Assembly (NCBI GenBank): GCA_030765065.1 | Contig: CM060975.1 | Location: forward strand, 200,856,007 to 200,920,006 | DNA length: 64,000 nt | DNA from: Deroplatys truncata | Lineage: Eukaryota; Arthropoda; Insecta; Mantodea; Mantidae | Direction of reading: 5' to 3' | Shown: piece by piece, positions 41,120 to 52,986 of the stretch | How the letters are laid out: every line of letters starts with the position of its first letter | Position numbering within the stretch: position 1 is the first letter of the stretch | Notes under the pieces: model-generated | Seen by the model: only the letters and a program-made list of their open reading frames with translations | The model's database searches: none | Told to the model about the DNA's origin: nothing | Position numbers and translations under genes: made by a program

Positions 41120-42770
41120 GAAAGTGAACCCTTTCATTATTCAGAAGGGCATTGACGCTATTGCAGGTGCGGTTCAGTCCTGCACTCGTCTTCGAATTGG
41201 TTCATTGTTGTTTCAAAACAAATCCGAACAGCAGAGTAAGTTCTTGTTGCGCGCCATGCTTCTCCACGGTTATCCTAACCGTGTTGAGAAGCACCGCACC
41301 TTGAATTCCTGTCGAGGCGTCGTTACCACCCATAGCCTCTGTGGTATGCGGACGAAGAACTTGTCGACTATCTTTCTGATCAAAAGGTGACAGCTGTTCA
41401 TCGAGTGCAGGCTAAACGTGACGGAATTTTGGTACCAACTCGTACCCTATTTATCACTTTCGATGGCGTCGATCTGCCCACAAGTCTTTCAGCAGGGTAC
41501 GAGCGTATTACGGTGAGGCCCTATATTCCTAGACCTCTGCGTTGTTTCAAATGCCAACGTTTTGGGCATACGCAAGTCTCATGTAAGAGTGCCGTTACCA
41601 TCTGTGCAATATGTAGCCAGCCCTCACACGAAGGTACCTGTTCAACAGCCCCCGTATGCGTTAATTGCAAAGGGTCTCATTCTGCTTCATTTGCCGACTG
41701 TCCGCGGTACTTGGACGAGGCGATCCAGGAGATCCGGGTAAAGGAGAACCTCTCCTTCGCTTAAGCCCGGAGGCGTTACCATGCGCGCCAAACTTCGCTC
41801 CTGCGATCTGGTATATTTAATTCTGCTGTTGCCTCCCCAGTACTCCGAAGTGATCCGAAACTCAGACCTGGACCACGACTGCATTAACCGCCACTACCAT
41901 CCGGCCATCCATATCTGATATAGTTACCAAGCCTTCTAAAGCCGGTCCTAAGGTCATGACGACCCAAGGCACTGATAAGAAATCCAAGCAGAAACTCCGT
42001 ACGGAAGATTTTCTCAAAGACCCTCCGCGTGCGCGCGGTAAGAAAAGTTCACCTTGGAAAGAATTGTTCTTTCACACAAGCCGTGTGTTGGACAGGGTTG
42101 GAAAGGTAGAATCAGACGACTGAAACATTCAATGCCATAGCCGGGATTTGAACCACGGATCTCCCGGTCTCCGTCTGGTTGCTCTAACCACTGAGCTACC
42201 ATGGCAACATGTCGGCACGCCATTAAATTCTCCAGCTGATTCGAAGTTTTCCCGGTAAACCACAAGGAGATCTCAAATGTATTGAGATGTCATACCCCAA
42301 TGGCAACTTACATTCTTTGTAAGTACTTAAGTCCCGGGCTTTTAGTTTCAACCACTATTAGGTCAAATAATGGAAATAATTGTTCTTTCACACAACGCGT
42401 GTGTTGGATAGGGTTGGAAAGGTAGAATCAGACGACTGAAAAATGCAATGCCATAGCCGGGATTTGAACCACGGATCTCCCGGTTTCCGTCTGGTTGCTC
42501 TAACCACTGAGCTACCATGACAACATACCGGCACCTTCTTCTCCTCGAAGGTTGCAGTCCCAGGATGCTCCTGGGACAAGCCGCGCTCAGCAGCCCCCAT
42601 CACTCATTACCACCCGGAACCGATTCACGGCGCTTGAATCGGTTTCTTGCACTGAGCGCGAGGGCCCTCCCTTCGAGGAGCCTATGGAGTCTGACCCACT
42701 CCTTAGCAAAAGCCCGAGCCCAAAGGTTAAGCAAAAGGTTATTTTAAGCCACCCAGACAGTTTATCCCTT
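41120..42770 (+). pseudogene. LINE ORF1 (gag-like, three CCHC zinc knuckles), interrupted
   Basis: It opens VNPFIIQKGIDAIAGAVQSC and LRIGSLLFQNKSEQQSKFLL, the RNA-recognition-like N-terminal domain of such ORF1 proteins. A frameshift lies near 41365-41385. The next frame gives TLFITFDGVDLPTSL and three zinc knuckles: CFKCQRFGHTQVSC, CAICSQPSHEGTC and CVNCKGSHSASFADC (about 41548-41703). A stop follows at 41764. Two SINE-A copies interrupt the 3' part. The final piece (from about 42540) holds TTRNRFTALESVSCTEREGP. ORF1 proteins bind the element RNA. Three kinds of damage make it non-functional. Confidence 0.8.
42056..42531 (-). repeat. two SINE-A copies, head to tail, inserted in LINE ORF1
   Basis: Reverse strand. 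The first (42056-42370) is complete. From its 3' end come AATTGTTCTTTCACAC, the tRNA-like region (CATAGCCGGGATTTGAACCACGG for the B box, CTCTAACCACTGAGCTACCATGG for the A box) and the body to TTTCAACCACTATTAGGTCA. The second (42371-42531) has only the 3' end and the tRNA-like part, stopping at CCGGCAC. CACCTT occurs on both sides (42050-42055 and 42532-42537) and may be a target duplication. Confidence 0.8.
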
Positions 42771-42776
42771 TTATTC

Positions 42777-45632
42777 ATGGCTATCCTGACCTGGAATTTA
42801 CGTGATGTACAATCGCATAGGGCGGAACTGCAACTTGTATTGCGTCCCCATTCACCTATGGCCGTGTGTTTGCAGGAGACTAAGCTTCGCCATCACGATC
42901 CTTTTGATCTCCGAGGGTATACTCCGGTTCGCTACGACCTTGAGCCGGATGAGGGTACTCCTGCTCATGGAGGTGTCATGCTGTTAGTGCGTAACGACGT
43001 TCATTTTCAAACTCTCGCTCTTACGTCCGACTTGCAAGCTGTTGCCGTTCGGCTTTAATTACCCGGATTTTTCTTTTCTGTTTGCTCTGTGTATACACCT
43101 CCATCTTCTCCCCTCGCTCACGTGGACATTCGCGATCTCCTGTCCGCTCTCCCAACACCATTCGTTTTGTTGGGAGATTTTAATGCCCATCACCCCCTGT
43201 GGGATTCGCCAAGAACCTGAGCGAGGGGAACTCTTCTTTCCGAATTTTTTTATCAGTTCAACCTCTCCATCCTCAATATAGGTGAACCTACATTTATTTC
43301 TGATTCTTTTGGTACATTCTTTCACTTGGACCTTGCTGTTTGCTCACTCCAGCTTGCTAGTCGTCTGCAGTGGAACGTCGTCGCTGACACCTACTCCAGC
43401 GACCATTACCCCTGCATCGTTTCTCTTTTGTCTCACCACGTCCAGCATTCCGGAGTACCTATCTTAATATTCAGAAAAGCCGACTGGAGATTGTATTCCA
43501 GCCTCATGTGTTTTCAGGACGAGCCCTTCTCTGACGTTAACCAAATGGTGCAGCACCTTTCGTCTACGATTCTGTCTGCCGCCGAACGCACGATTCCCCG
43601 TTCATCCTCTCACCCTCGGCGTCTTCCTGTTCCTTGGTGGAACGAGGCTTGTCGGGACGCTGTTCGTTCTCGTAGAACTGCACTTAGGGTGTTTCGGAGA
43701 CACCCTACACTTGATAATTTGGTCACTTATAAACAATCGCGCGCCAGGGCTCGTCGCATTACTCAGGATAGCAAGAAGGCGTCCTGGACTCGTTTTGTCG
43801 AGTCTTTTAATCGCTTCACGCCTTCCTCTGTTGTTTGGGATAAAATTCGTCGCTTATCCGGTAAGTTTTGCATTGTACTGTGTCTGGCCTTCAGGTTTCC
43901 AATGCCACCATAGCGGATCCGGCTGCCATTGCTAACACTCTGGGTGCTGCCTTTGAGGCGGTTTCCAGTTCTGCCCATTATTCCGCCGGCTTTCGCTCTC
44001 TCAAAGACCGGCAGGATTCCGAGACCTATAATTTTCGGTCTGCTAATACAGTGTGTTATAATGAACTTTTCACACTGAGGGTGCTGGAGCACGCTCTCCA
44101 TTGCTCTAGGCACTCCGCTCCTGTGCCGGACGGCATTCATGTCCTGTTGTTAAAGAAACTTTCAGCCGACAGTAAACTCTTTCTCTTACAGGTCTATAAC
44201 CGTATTTGGCAAGACGACCTTTTTCCTTCCGTTTGGCGCGAAGCCACCATTGTCCCTATCCTTAAGCCTGGGAAGGATCGTCAACTACCTTCCAGCTACC
44301 GCCCTATCTCCCTCACCAGTTGCATTTGCAAGGTGATGGAGCGCATGATCAACGTAGGTTGACATAGTGGCGTGAGCCTCAGAAACTTCTAGCGAACGCT
44401 CAGTGCGAATTTCGCCGCCATCGCTCTACCGTCGACCATCTGGTCTCTCTGTCGACGCATATGATGAACGGATTTCTGAGAACGTGTCAAACAGTGGCTG
44501 TGTTTTTTGATCTGGAGAAAACTTATGACACTTGTTGGAGGCGCGGCATTTTACGTACACTGTACGCATGGAATTTACGCGGTCTTCCCATATTTCTCCG
44601 GGAGTTTATGACGGACCGCGTCTTTCGTGTACGTGTGGGCTCGGTTTTGTCTAGTCGTTTTATTCAAGAGAACGGTGTACCGCAGGGCTCTGTACTTAAT
44701 TTCACACTTTTTGCGATAGCTATCAACCCATTGTTGATTGCATTCCACCTGGCATTTCATCGTCCCTTTTCATTGACAATTTTGCTATTTATTGTAGTTC
44801 CCGGCGGACCTGTCTGCTCGACTGCCGTCTCCAGAGGTGTATCGACCGTCTCTACGCCTGGAGTAACGCCAACGGCTTTAATGTCTCCGCCGAGAAGACC
44901 GTTTGTATTAATTTCTAGCGCCGGAAGGCTTTCCTTCCGCCCTCTCTCCATCTTGGGCCGGGGATACTTCCGTTTGCAGATGAGGCAAAATGTTTGGGGT
45001 TGATCTTTGATAGAAAGCTGAGCTGGACTTCACACATTTCCTTTTTAAAAGCAAAGTGTGACGTTCTCTTAATCTTTTACTGTTTTAAGTGGCACATCCT
45101 GGGGAGCTGATCGGACCATCCTTCTGTGTCTTTATCGCTGTTTGATCCTATCCAAGCTTGATTACGGGTGCAATGTCTATTCGTCGGCACGTCCATCTGT
45201 GATTAAATGTCATTCACCATCGTGGCATAAGAGACGCTACAGGGGCCTTTCCAACAAGCCCTGTACCTAGTCTATATGCTGAAGCTGCAGAGCCTCCGCT
45301 GTCCCGGCGTGAGATGCTTTTGTGCAGCTATGCCTGTCGACTCTCAAGCTTGCCTGACCACCCATTCTTCGAGTTATTTTTCTAGGATTCGCTTGATCGG
45401 CAATATTTAATTAGCTCCTCTGCTTTGCTCCCTCCAGGGGTACGATTTCGACAGTTTCTTCGGCGTTTGGACGTTACGCCAGCGCCGGCCCTTCCCAGGA
45501 GTAAACGCGTTTTCCTCCATGGTTGAGCTGAGGCTCACTGTTACCTTGGGTTATCGTCGATGCCGAAGACTGAGACCCCTTCTTCAGTCTTTAGATCAGC
45601 GTTTTTAGAACTACAGGGGCAATTCGGGGAAT

Positions 45633-45678
<46 letters not shown>

Positions 45679-46450
45679 GTCTAAGACTGATGTTGGAGTA
45701 GGGTGTGCCTTTGTTTTTCGAGAACATAGTTTTACTTTTCGTTTACCGGGGCAATGTTCGATTTTTACCATCGAACTTTTTAGTATTTATCAATCTGTTT
45801 TATACATTCAGCGGAACGACTTGCAGCATTGTGTTGTTTGTACGGACTCTCTGAGTGCCCTTCAGAGTATTACCGCGCTGTACAATTACCACCCCCTCGT
45901 ACAGCACATACATGACCTGTTCCACTAGTGGTGTCTTTGGCATCAGCGTCTCCTTCCTGTGGATTCCAGGTCATGTGGGCATCTCAGGTAATGAGTCTGC
46001 CGACGCCTCTGCCAGATCGGCGATTTTATTACCCAGATATTTTATCTCTGTTGTTCCCTCCACAGATTTGTTTGTTATTTTACGTAGCCGCATCCTCTCG
46101 CTTTGGAGGGATGAGTGGACAGCCCTCCGGGGGAACAAGTTGCGGGAGGTTAAGCCTCTCTCGTTAGTCTGGGGTACCTCTTCTCGTTCGCGTCGTCAGG
46201 AAGAGGTACTTTTAGCTCGTTTACGAATCGGACATTGTCTTTTTAGTCATAGATACCTGCTCAGTGGTGACCCCGCAGCGTGATGCGCCCTTAACGGTGC
46301 GTCACATTTTAACAGAGTGTCAAGTTTTAGCTCCGTTGCGCGTTCGTGTTGGTCTGCCCGTTGGCCTAGCCAACGTTTTGGCAGACGACGCGCGTGCTGT
46401 AGAATGTCTTTTACGTTTTATCAGTGACATTGGTTTTAGCCGACGCATTT
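42777..46450 (+). pseudogene. LINE ORF2 (APE endonuclease, reverse transcriptase, RNase H), broken
   Basis: The start at 42777 (MAILTWNLRDVQSHRAEL) begins the APE domain. Its motifs continue with CLQETKL, HGGVMLLVRND, LLGDFNAHHPLWDS (about 43175) and SSDHYPCIVSL (about 43400). The RT follows: REATIVPILKPGKDR, SSYRPISLTS (about 44300), FFDLEKTYDT (motif A, about 44510) and NGVPQGSVLN (motif B). Motif C reads LFIDNFAIYC at 44766-44795, so the second aspartate of the usual VDD is asparagine. RNase H spans about 45670-46000, with FTIELFSI, CTDSLSALQS and WIPGHVGISGNESADASA. The first catalytic aspartate is lost to an AT microsatellite. The C-terminus has LRIGHCLFSHRYLLSGDP and LTVRHILTECQ. Several frameshifts and stops lie between these parts. 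Confidence 0.88.
45635..45676. repeat. (TA)n microsatellite inside the RNase H domain
   Basis: About 21 TA units read as repeated YI just before GSKTDVGVGCAF. The family normally has TDGSK here, so the tract has overwritten the first catalytic aspartate. Confidence 0.85.
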
Positions 46451-46785
46451 GATGCGCTGAGCGTCTTTTGACTGTGTGATTTTATATTGTCTTTTTAATG
46501 GGGCCTCTACCCCCCAGTGGACATATGGCGCTCATGTCCCTCGCATTCTGCAGTTCTTGACACGATTTACTCTTTTATTGACCATGCTTTTAGTGTGTTG
46601 GTTTTTGGGATTTGGTGTATTGTTTTGTTTTGTTTTTTAGCTTTTTGGACATCGCGGGTTTGTGTCCCGTTTTTTAATTATGCGGTGTTTTACCTGTCTT
46701 TTATTTTTTGGACTTTAAATTTTATACTTTGTAAGGGCGCTGATGACCTTAGCTGTTAGCACCCTTAAACCGCATCTCATAATCA

Positions 46786-46794
46786 TTTTTCATG
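46786..46794. repeat. 9-bp target-site duplication, right side of LINE
   Basis: TTTTTCATG, identical to 40356-40364. HLE-1 sequence resumes from it. Confidence 0.8.
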
Positions 46795-47150
46795 AAAATA
46801 TCTTAAATATATTATACCTACTTTAATCAAAATCGTTAGCCATTTTTGAGAAAATCAAAGCTTTCCAAAAATGATCCGTGTAAAGGGTTGAATGGGGTGG
46901 AGAGATTTTCTTGAAAATCTTCGTGTCGCATCTTTGAAAGATACTGAACCCAAAAACCAAGTTTGATATTTCTCCAACTTTTCGTTCTAGAGTTCTGCTG
47001 TTCACAGACACACGAACGTTTTTCTAAACATGCCTTTTTTGGATTCAGGGGGCCTAAAAACATGCATTTCCGTGAAATCTCGATATCGTTTTTTTTTTGG
47101 TGGAATGCAATACTTTCCCTACATACTATACGTAGTAGAGAAAGTAAGAA

Positions 47151-47618
47151 TGTAACTTTTGACAATTTTGCACCTCCTGGTTACCTTAGAGATACATGGG
47201 GAATATAGAGTGAAAATAAAATCCTCCATAAAAGAGCATTAGGAGTTGGACCACCTCGCAAAGGCCGAAGTTTCTCTGGGATGTAAGAGAGGCAGGTGCT
47301 ATGATTCCTCGTGTCTCTGCTGCATGTTGTGCCTAATGAAAACAGGAGATAAGCAAGTAGGGGAGGTATGCGATGATATAATCTTCGCTACAATGCTTTG
47401 CTTATCCCTGTGATACGTAATATGGATTACTTCCCGGTTTGCCTCAGGCACTACTGGCATGAGCTGTGGAGTTGCAATCTACGCCGTACTCCCAAGGACA
47501 AGTTTCGAGTGAAACCCAGTAGCCTACTGTCCGGGACAACCAGCTGCTCATAGTAGAGGTAGAAAAAAATGACGCAACCGTTATTTTGGAACGGTTCCGG
47601 GAATGGAAGCGTTCCAAA
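47151..47618. other. no recognised gene
   Basis: Mixed-composition sequence with no domain or recurring repeat that I can recognise. Confidence 0.5.
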
Positions 47619-48427
47619 AAATATCTGATGTTGCACTCACATGACTTTCTCTACTCTTGCGCAATCTATTTTTACAAACGCTTATTCTCCATTACTTCAT
47701 GTTAAACATTTGCAGAAGCTATCTTATTGCTAATTTTGTTGTAGGTGCAGGGGGGAAATGGTAGGCTTGAAGCGATAGTCAAATCTTTTTGAGAGCTGTT
47801 GCTATGTGGAGCATTCCATTCTCTTTGCATGTCCAGGACATAAAAAAAACAATTACGAATTCCTATTTGAGAAAAAGTATACGTATTGGAAAATTCAAAC
47901 AAATAACAAGGAATATTTCGGAAATGGGTCACCCTACATGAAAAATGTATATGACATAAATTGTGTGTTTTAACGAGTTCCACACGTTTGGTGCCGGAAA
48001 AGTTTGTCTATCTCTTACGGTTTACCAGTTATGCAAAAATCATTCAGAAAGATGACTTTGGAGGCATTCCCAGAAAATTCAAGATATACATTTTGTCATG
48101 AAAATTCTTAGAGCTATTTTTTATAAAATCAAAATTTTCGAAAAATGTTCCATGTAAAGGGTAGTCTTGGGCGGGTGAATTTTCTCGAAAATCTTCGTAT
48201 CGCATTCTTTGAAAGATACTGAACCTACATACCAAGTTTGGTATTTATCCGAATTTTCGTTTTTGAGTTATGGTATTCACAGACACACACATGGACCTGT
48301 TTCTAAAAATGCTTTTTTTTGAATTCAGGGGATCTCAAAATGTGTATTTCCAGTGAAATTTCGGTATCGAATTTTTAAGTGGAATGCATTACATCCCCTA
48401 CTTACTATACGTAGTAGAGAAAATAAT
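47619..48427 (+). repeat. HLE-1 repeat, full length
   Basis: Starts AATATCTGATGTTGCACTC and ends CTATACGTAGTAGAGAAAATAA. The CA tract is short (48279-48288). 48428-48775 shows no gene. Confidence 0.85.
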
Positions 48428-48775
48428 ATAGTCCAGTCATAAAATTCGTTCCAGGATAATACTCCTCCAACTTTGCCCTTACGCTATCATTCAAATATTT
48501 TATAACCTCTTCTAAAAGTAATGTTCTGATCGTAGTATGTGTTGAGCTACAATACAACAGTTAAGTATATACAGAATGGAAATCAAGCCCCTGGATATAG
48601 GGATATAACATGGGCATAAGTTTTTCTCTGATTTTAGAGCTATAGTTTATAAGTATGCTTTTTAAAACTTTAAAAAAAGAATTAGAAACCAAAATCGTTA
48701 TATTTGTTTGTTGTTTATTTTAGGCAAAATTTCGGCAGCGTTTATTAATTCTTTACACAATTATTTTCATGTATT

Positions 48776-49540
48776 TTTACTTTCTCTACTCTGTACCGTA
48801 AGTAGGGGAAGTATTGCTTTCCATCCAAAAATTCGATACCGAGATTTCAACGGAAATACATGTTTTTAGGCCCCTGAATCCAAATAAAGCATTTTTGGGA
48901 ACATATTCGTGTGTGTGTGAACAGCATAACTCAAAAACGAAAAGTCGCATAAATAACCAAACTTGGTATTTAAGTTCAATATCTTCAAAGGATGCGACAC
49001 GATGATTTTCAAGAAAATCTTCCCACCCCCAGCTACCCTTCAAATAGAACATTTTTCGAAAACTTTGATTTTCTAAAAAGTGGCTAACAATTTTGTTTAA
49101 GATACTAAATATTAATTATATTTACATGACAATTAAAACGTATATCTTGAATTTTCTGAGAATAGCCTTTGAAGTTCTTTTAATTCGGAAGAAATTTTGT
49201 ATAATCACGTATAACTGATAGACGTTAAGCGATAGACAAAAACGTGCTGCACATAAAATATAGATCTCTTTAAAACACATTTCTTCGTAATTTTTTTAAA
49301 GTCCTTTCAGCATGCAGTTGTTTCTAGCGATTGCATGGAAACAGTATGGAATTTTAAGACCAGCATATAGCGTCCAGTTCTTAAACATTTGACTATCACT
49401 GTTGTCTTTGTACACTAACGAAATGTGTGAAGTAGTTATTTCTGGAAAAATAGGCTTTGTTAAGAATAGTTTGTATACCCATTAATAAACGATAGAGGCA
49501 GATAGTCAGGTGAATGTATCACCTTTTTTTTTAAATTTAT
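48776..49540 (-). repeat. HLE-1 repeat, form b, reverse
   Basis: Starts ACTTTCTCTACTCTGTACC. The form-b half contains CAGCATATAGCGTCCAGTTC and ends GTCAGGTGAATGTATCACC followed by a T-run. Confidence 0.8.
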
Positions 49541-49549
49541 TGTTTGAAG

Positions 49550-49830
49550 TTTAATGTGCTTTAACCAGGTAGGTCAAATCGGCCTGTGAATGAATGAATG
49601 AATGAATGAATGAATGAATGAATGAACGAACGAAATGGTTGAAATTATGCTCAAATGTCCCGGGTCCCTACAGTTTAGAGTTATCTTCCTGACATTCGTC
49701 TTCTCAGGATAAGGGAAAGCTCGGGGAAAAAAACCTCATCCAGGTAACTCATTGAATCCGAGATTCGAACTCGGAACCTCTTGAATGTGAGGCTCACAAA
49801 CTACTCCTACACCACGAAGGTGGGCTACCA
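49550..49830 (-). repeat. SINE-E, tRNA-derived, reverse, with (TGAA)n
   Basis: On the minus strand the head reads GGTAGCCCACCTTCGTGGTGTAG and TTCCGAGTTCGAATCTCGG (B box). The body runs toward a TGAA microsatellite (49587-49632) at its 3' side. One copy only was seen. Confidence 0.6.
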
Positions 49831-50504
49831 TTAAGTTTTGTTTCATTATCGTGGTCCACGTTCGCTACAAGTTTGTGACAAATGAGAATCGTGATATGAA
49901 AAACAGATTATAGAAAATTAGATTACTTGCATGTCATGATAGTAATTAAAGATGTTAACATTGTAATGAAGCATTGTTAATTTGAGGGATTTGTAAATAA
50001 AACTACATTTTTAATATTGTATTCTGATTCACTTTTTAACTCTTATTACAATAAACTGTTAAGATTTTCTGTGTAACTAACAGGAGAGAGCATTAGAGAA
50101 AAACGTATTTACTATATTAAATACCTATGGCCAGTGTTTTGATTTCCACCGTGTACTATATGATGTCGGATCTTGGAACCGTATCTACGTCCAAGTACTA
50201 ATAGGGGGCAACGTCCACCAGTGTCTGTCTTAGTCGCTAGAGCGTTTACTTTGTTGCTCCTTCAGGTGGAAGACCGCGGGTTCGAGTCCCACATTATGAG
50301 TGTTTGTGTCCATGTAAATGTCCGGGTGGAAAGTAAAAGCACAAAAAAGCAACCAGAATAATAGGGGGAAAAAGTTGAGAAATCTTCGCATTAATTTTGC
50401 CATTGAAATGCAACTAACCAAGATGCCTTTTTGGAGCACCTAATCATTAGCATAATGGAAATTGATACATGACGGTTACTACAATGTTGCTGGACGTGAA
50501 TTTT
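49831..50504. other. AT-rich; one tRNA-like relic
   Basis: At about 50232-50295 the plus strand has TCGCTAGAGCGTTTACTTTG and GACCGCGGGTTCGAGTCCCAC, an A/B-box-like pair about 45 bp apart. It is probably a SINE head. Nothing else is supported. Confidence 0.45.
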
Positions 50505-50520
50505 TTAACATGAGTTAAGT

Positions 50521-50887
50521 GAGCGGCAGCGTCGTGACCTCACACCGAGGCGGCCCGGGTTCAATCCCAGGGACCCGCATGTGGGATTTGTGGTGGACAA
50601 AGCGGCGTCTGGGCGGGTTTTCTCCGGGTTCTCCGGTTTCCCCCGCCATTCATGCCACCAACTGCTCCATCATCACCTTTCCTTTCATCCATTTCGCCAT
50701 CATTTCGTTTCATCTACTTCCTTCCTCCCTCCCATACCAGGCATCGGGCTGACCACCCATCCTGGATATTCTGTCTGATTCATGAGTGTCTGCTGCTTGA
50801 CGGGCCTCTGACCCCAGGTACCCTCTTGTAAGCCCTGGGGGGTGTAAGTCCTACATAAGAGGAGGTTAAACAGAGAAAGAAGAAGAA
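50521..50887 (+). mobile_element. SINE-C, tRNA-derived, with target-site duplication
   Basis: The head has GTCGTGACCTCACACCGAGG and CGGCCCGGGTTCAATCCCAG (B box). The body contains GGCGGGTTTTCTCCGGGTTC and TCCGGTTTCCCCCGCCATTC, a core found in SINEs of several invertebrates, and ends AACAGAGAAAGAAGAAGAA. GAGTTAAGTGAGC (50512-50524) and GAGTTAAATGAGC (50888-50900) flank it, a 13-bp duplication with one change. Confidence 0.75.
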
Positions 50888-50900
50888 GAGTTAAATGAGC

Positions 50901-51556
50901 AATAATTATAATATGTGGATGTTTGTTTTTAACAGTACACCACGAATTCTCCCATTCATGTTGAAATGGAGAGAAGAAGGGAAGGGAGATGTCTTCTGTG
51001 AACGGAACGAAGAGTAATGACTTGATGCGAAAGAACCCGAGTTAGTACGTTGCTGTTAGGGCTATGCGTGATTATTTGTGGAGGTACCTTATTGCTGTTT
51101 TGGAACGGTTTTTGCGACCTAGTAGCTTTTGGAACAAAATGCTCGAAACAGTTACTGAAAAATTACCTTTTTCCAATTGTAGTTCATAGGTCTTTTGAGG
51201 TCATCAACTTCAAGATGCTACACTTCCTGCTATGTGTGGGGAGGTAGAACAATGGCAGCTAAACACAGCAGAGATGTAATTAGGGATATTAGGTATAACT
51301 AAAAACAAACCTTAATAATCTCGCTTCATCCCCGTACATGCTTTTTGTATCATTTGATAGCATTGAATGGCTCAGCTTTCTTTACGGAAAGAAAGGACAT
51401 TAAGGCTAAACCTTAAGTATACAGGTGTGGGTTGTGGACGGAGAATCATTTCGCCACTGCGGCCAGCGTTGGGCAATTGTACTAAGAGACTTTCGGGAGG
51501 GTGGGAGGGAGGGATAAGATGAAGCACAGAGAGCCGCTGGATCTAGTGGCTGCAGG
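50901..51556. other. no recognised gene
   Basis: No domain, tRNA-like element or recurring repeat recognised. Confidence 0.5.
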
Positions 51557-51870
51557 CATACTGCAGGACAAATTAAAAATTAAATTGAGTTTTATTTATG
51601 GGCGCTCTTTAACTGGCGTGGTCCTCATTCTATAATTGGCGTAAAAGACCGGAAATTTTGCTCAGAGGTCTCTTTATCAGGCTTGGGGTTCTTTTACGTT
51701 CCGTAAGTCTACGACAATCACCGGCTTTACTTCCGTTCCGAATTAAGCCATGCTAAGGACTTTTACGCCCGAAAAAATCTATCTTCCTCCGTTGGGCTTT
51801 AACCCGTGACCTCAGGAACTAGAGGCTAGCGTGGTAACCACTACACCACAGAGGACGACATACTGCAGGA
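51557..51870 (-). mobile_element. SINE-B, complete, reverse, with 12-bp duplication
   Basis: CATACTGCAGGA occurs at 51557-51568 and 51859-51870. The 290-bp body between them is a complete SINE-B on the minus strand: tRNA-like head at the 51858 end (GTGGTTACCACGCTAGCCTC, then GGTCACGGGTTAAAGCCCAA) and the tail CTCAATTTAATTTTTAATT at the 51569 end. This copy defines the family borders. Confidence 0.9.
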
Positions 51871-52305
51871 GGTCCATAACATTTCCAGATGTAGCATCCT
51901 GGCGCTAGCTCTCCCATCTCGATGTCCCTGTGCACATGGGCCAAAAGTTCCATGCTAGATGAAGCAGTAGAACGTTTTCCTCAAAGCACGTCCACCGTCA
52001 TATGCTTCACACCACCGCGCCTGACCTGTGACGCTCAGAGATGAAGAAGGAATCGAAATGAGAGGGAGTGAGGGAAAATTCATGGAGTATGATAATTCAA
52101 CCCAACATTTGCCTAGCTTCCAGAGAAAACCATAAAAAGTCCTTGATCAGTATGACCGGTCATCTTGAAGGTTTGGGCCCTGAAGCTCTAATTGCCACCC
52201 TATCCCTGACACATCTTGCGCAGTCACTAGATATATTGATAAATCGTATGAATGATACTTACACCGCTTTATTCAAAGGGATTCCACAGGCTATTATAAA
52301 TGAGT
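51871..52305. other. no recognised gene
   Basis: A 96-codon frame (52068-52358) is not recognised and runs into a degraded HLE-1 copy. Confidence 0.45.
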
Positions 52306-52640
52306 ATTACTTTCTCTACTGCTTAGCAAGGGCACAAGGGATATCACGTATTATCTAAAGGTTCGATATAGAGCTTGTGGCTCCCCTGAATCAAAAACAG
52401 AATTTCTAGGAAACGCTGTATCCCTGTGTGTGTGGGGGGGGGTTGGTAAATGAACGGCATTGTTAAAAAGCAAGAAATCCTATAAATAATCCATTTAGAA
52501 TACAAAAAGAAGAATTTCATTATATATTTCCCAACCTCAATGTACCTTTACATTAAAAAAAAATTCATAACTGTTTCTCAAAAATGACTTGTGACGAGTT
52601 TATTAAAATATATTTAAAATATATTCAAATTCTTAATAAG
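52306..52640 (-). repeat. HLE-1 repeat, reverse, heavily diverged
   Basis: TACTTTCTCTACTGCTTAGC begins the 3' end. GGTTCGATATAGAGCTTGTG, a GT/G tract (52425-52444) and CCCAACCTCAATGTACCTTT follow in family order. One of the oldest copies here. Confidence 0.6.
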
Positions 52641-52986
52641 TTATATTTACCTAGTAAACCACACCATATAGTTAATATTTCATTAACGTTAATATTCCAT
52701 GCTTTATAGTATATATGCAGCAGCATTTTTGCATTCATGTTAAAGCTCTCGATATGACCAGAAGTTTAAGTAGGCTACACAAACGAAACAAAAAAGAAGA
52801 CAGAAGTTATACAATTTTTTCTTTATTATTATTCATGTACGTAAAACGTTTACTGAAAAAGCGTATAGTTCCAAAAGCATTGCAAGCATATGGAAGAAGC
52901 ATACATAAGTTTGTGTGCAATATTTATCAGCACCTCATAAAAAATGTTATTACCGGTTTTCTAAGCTTCACGTGACATGTATGCAT
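52641..52986. other. no recognised gene
   Basis: AT-rich; no domain or repeat recognised. Confidence 0.45.

Larger units (their letters stand above)
40365..46785 (+). mobile_element. I-group non-LTR retrotransposon (LINE), nearly full length, inactive
   Basis: A 6.4-kb element with a GC-rich 5' region, ORF1 with three zinc knuckles, and ORF2 with APE endonuclease, reverse transcriptase and RNase H in that order. The RNase H domain places it in the I/LOA/R1 group and not in Jockey or RTE. It ends GGCGCTGATGACCTTAGCTG and AACCGCATCTCATAATCA with no poly(A). TTTTTCATG flanks it. ORF2 carries several frameshifts and stops, and two SINE-A copies sit in ORF1, so it is dead. The 5' region may contain an inverted segment (40677-41111). 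Confidence 0.9.
39863..47150 (+). repeat. HLE-1 repeat, split by a 6.4-kb LINE
   Basis: The first piece (39863-40364) starts AAAATCTGATGTTACACTC. The second (46786-47150) ends TATACGTAGTAGAGAAAGTA. The reading CATTTCTTTTTCATGAAAATATC is restored across the LINE. Confidence 0.85.

Noticed and set aside
42056-42531. Possible true tRNA genes in SINE-A, SINE-B, SINE-C, SINE-D and SINE-E heads and at 12.6, 50.2 and 62.7 kb
   Set aside because: A and B boxes are present but T-arm pairing is poor or acceptor stems are missing. Several are multi-copy with shared non-tRNA tails, so they are SINE heads.
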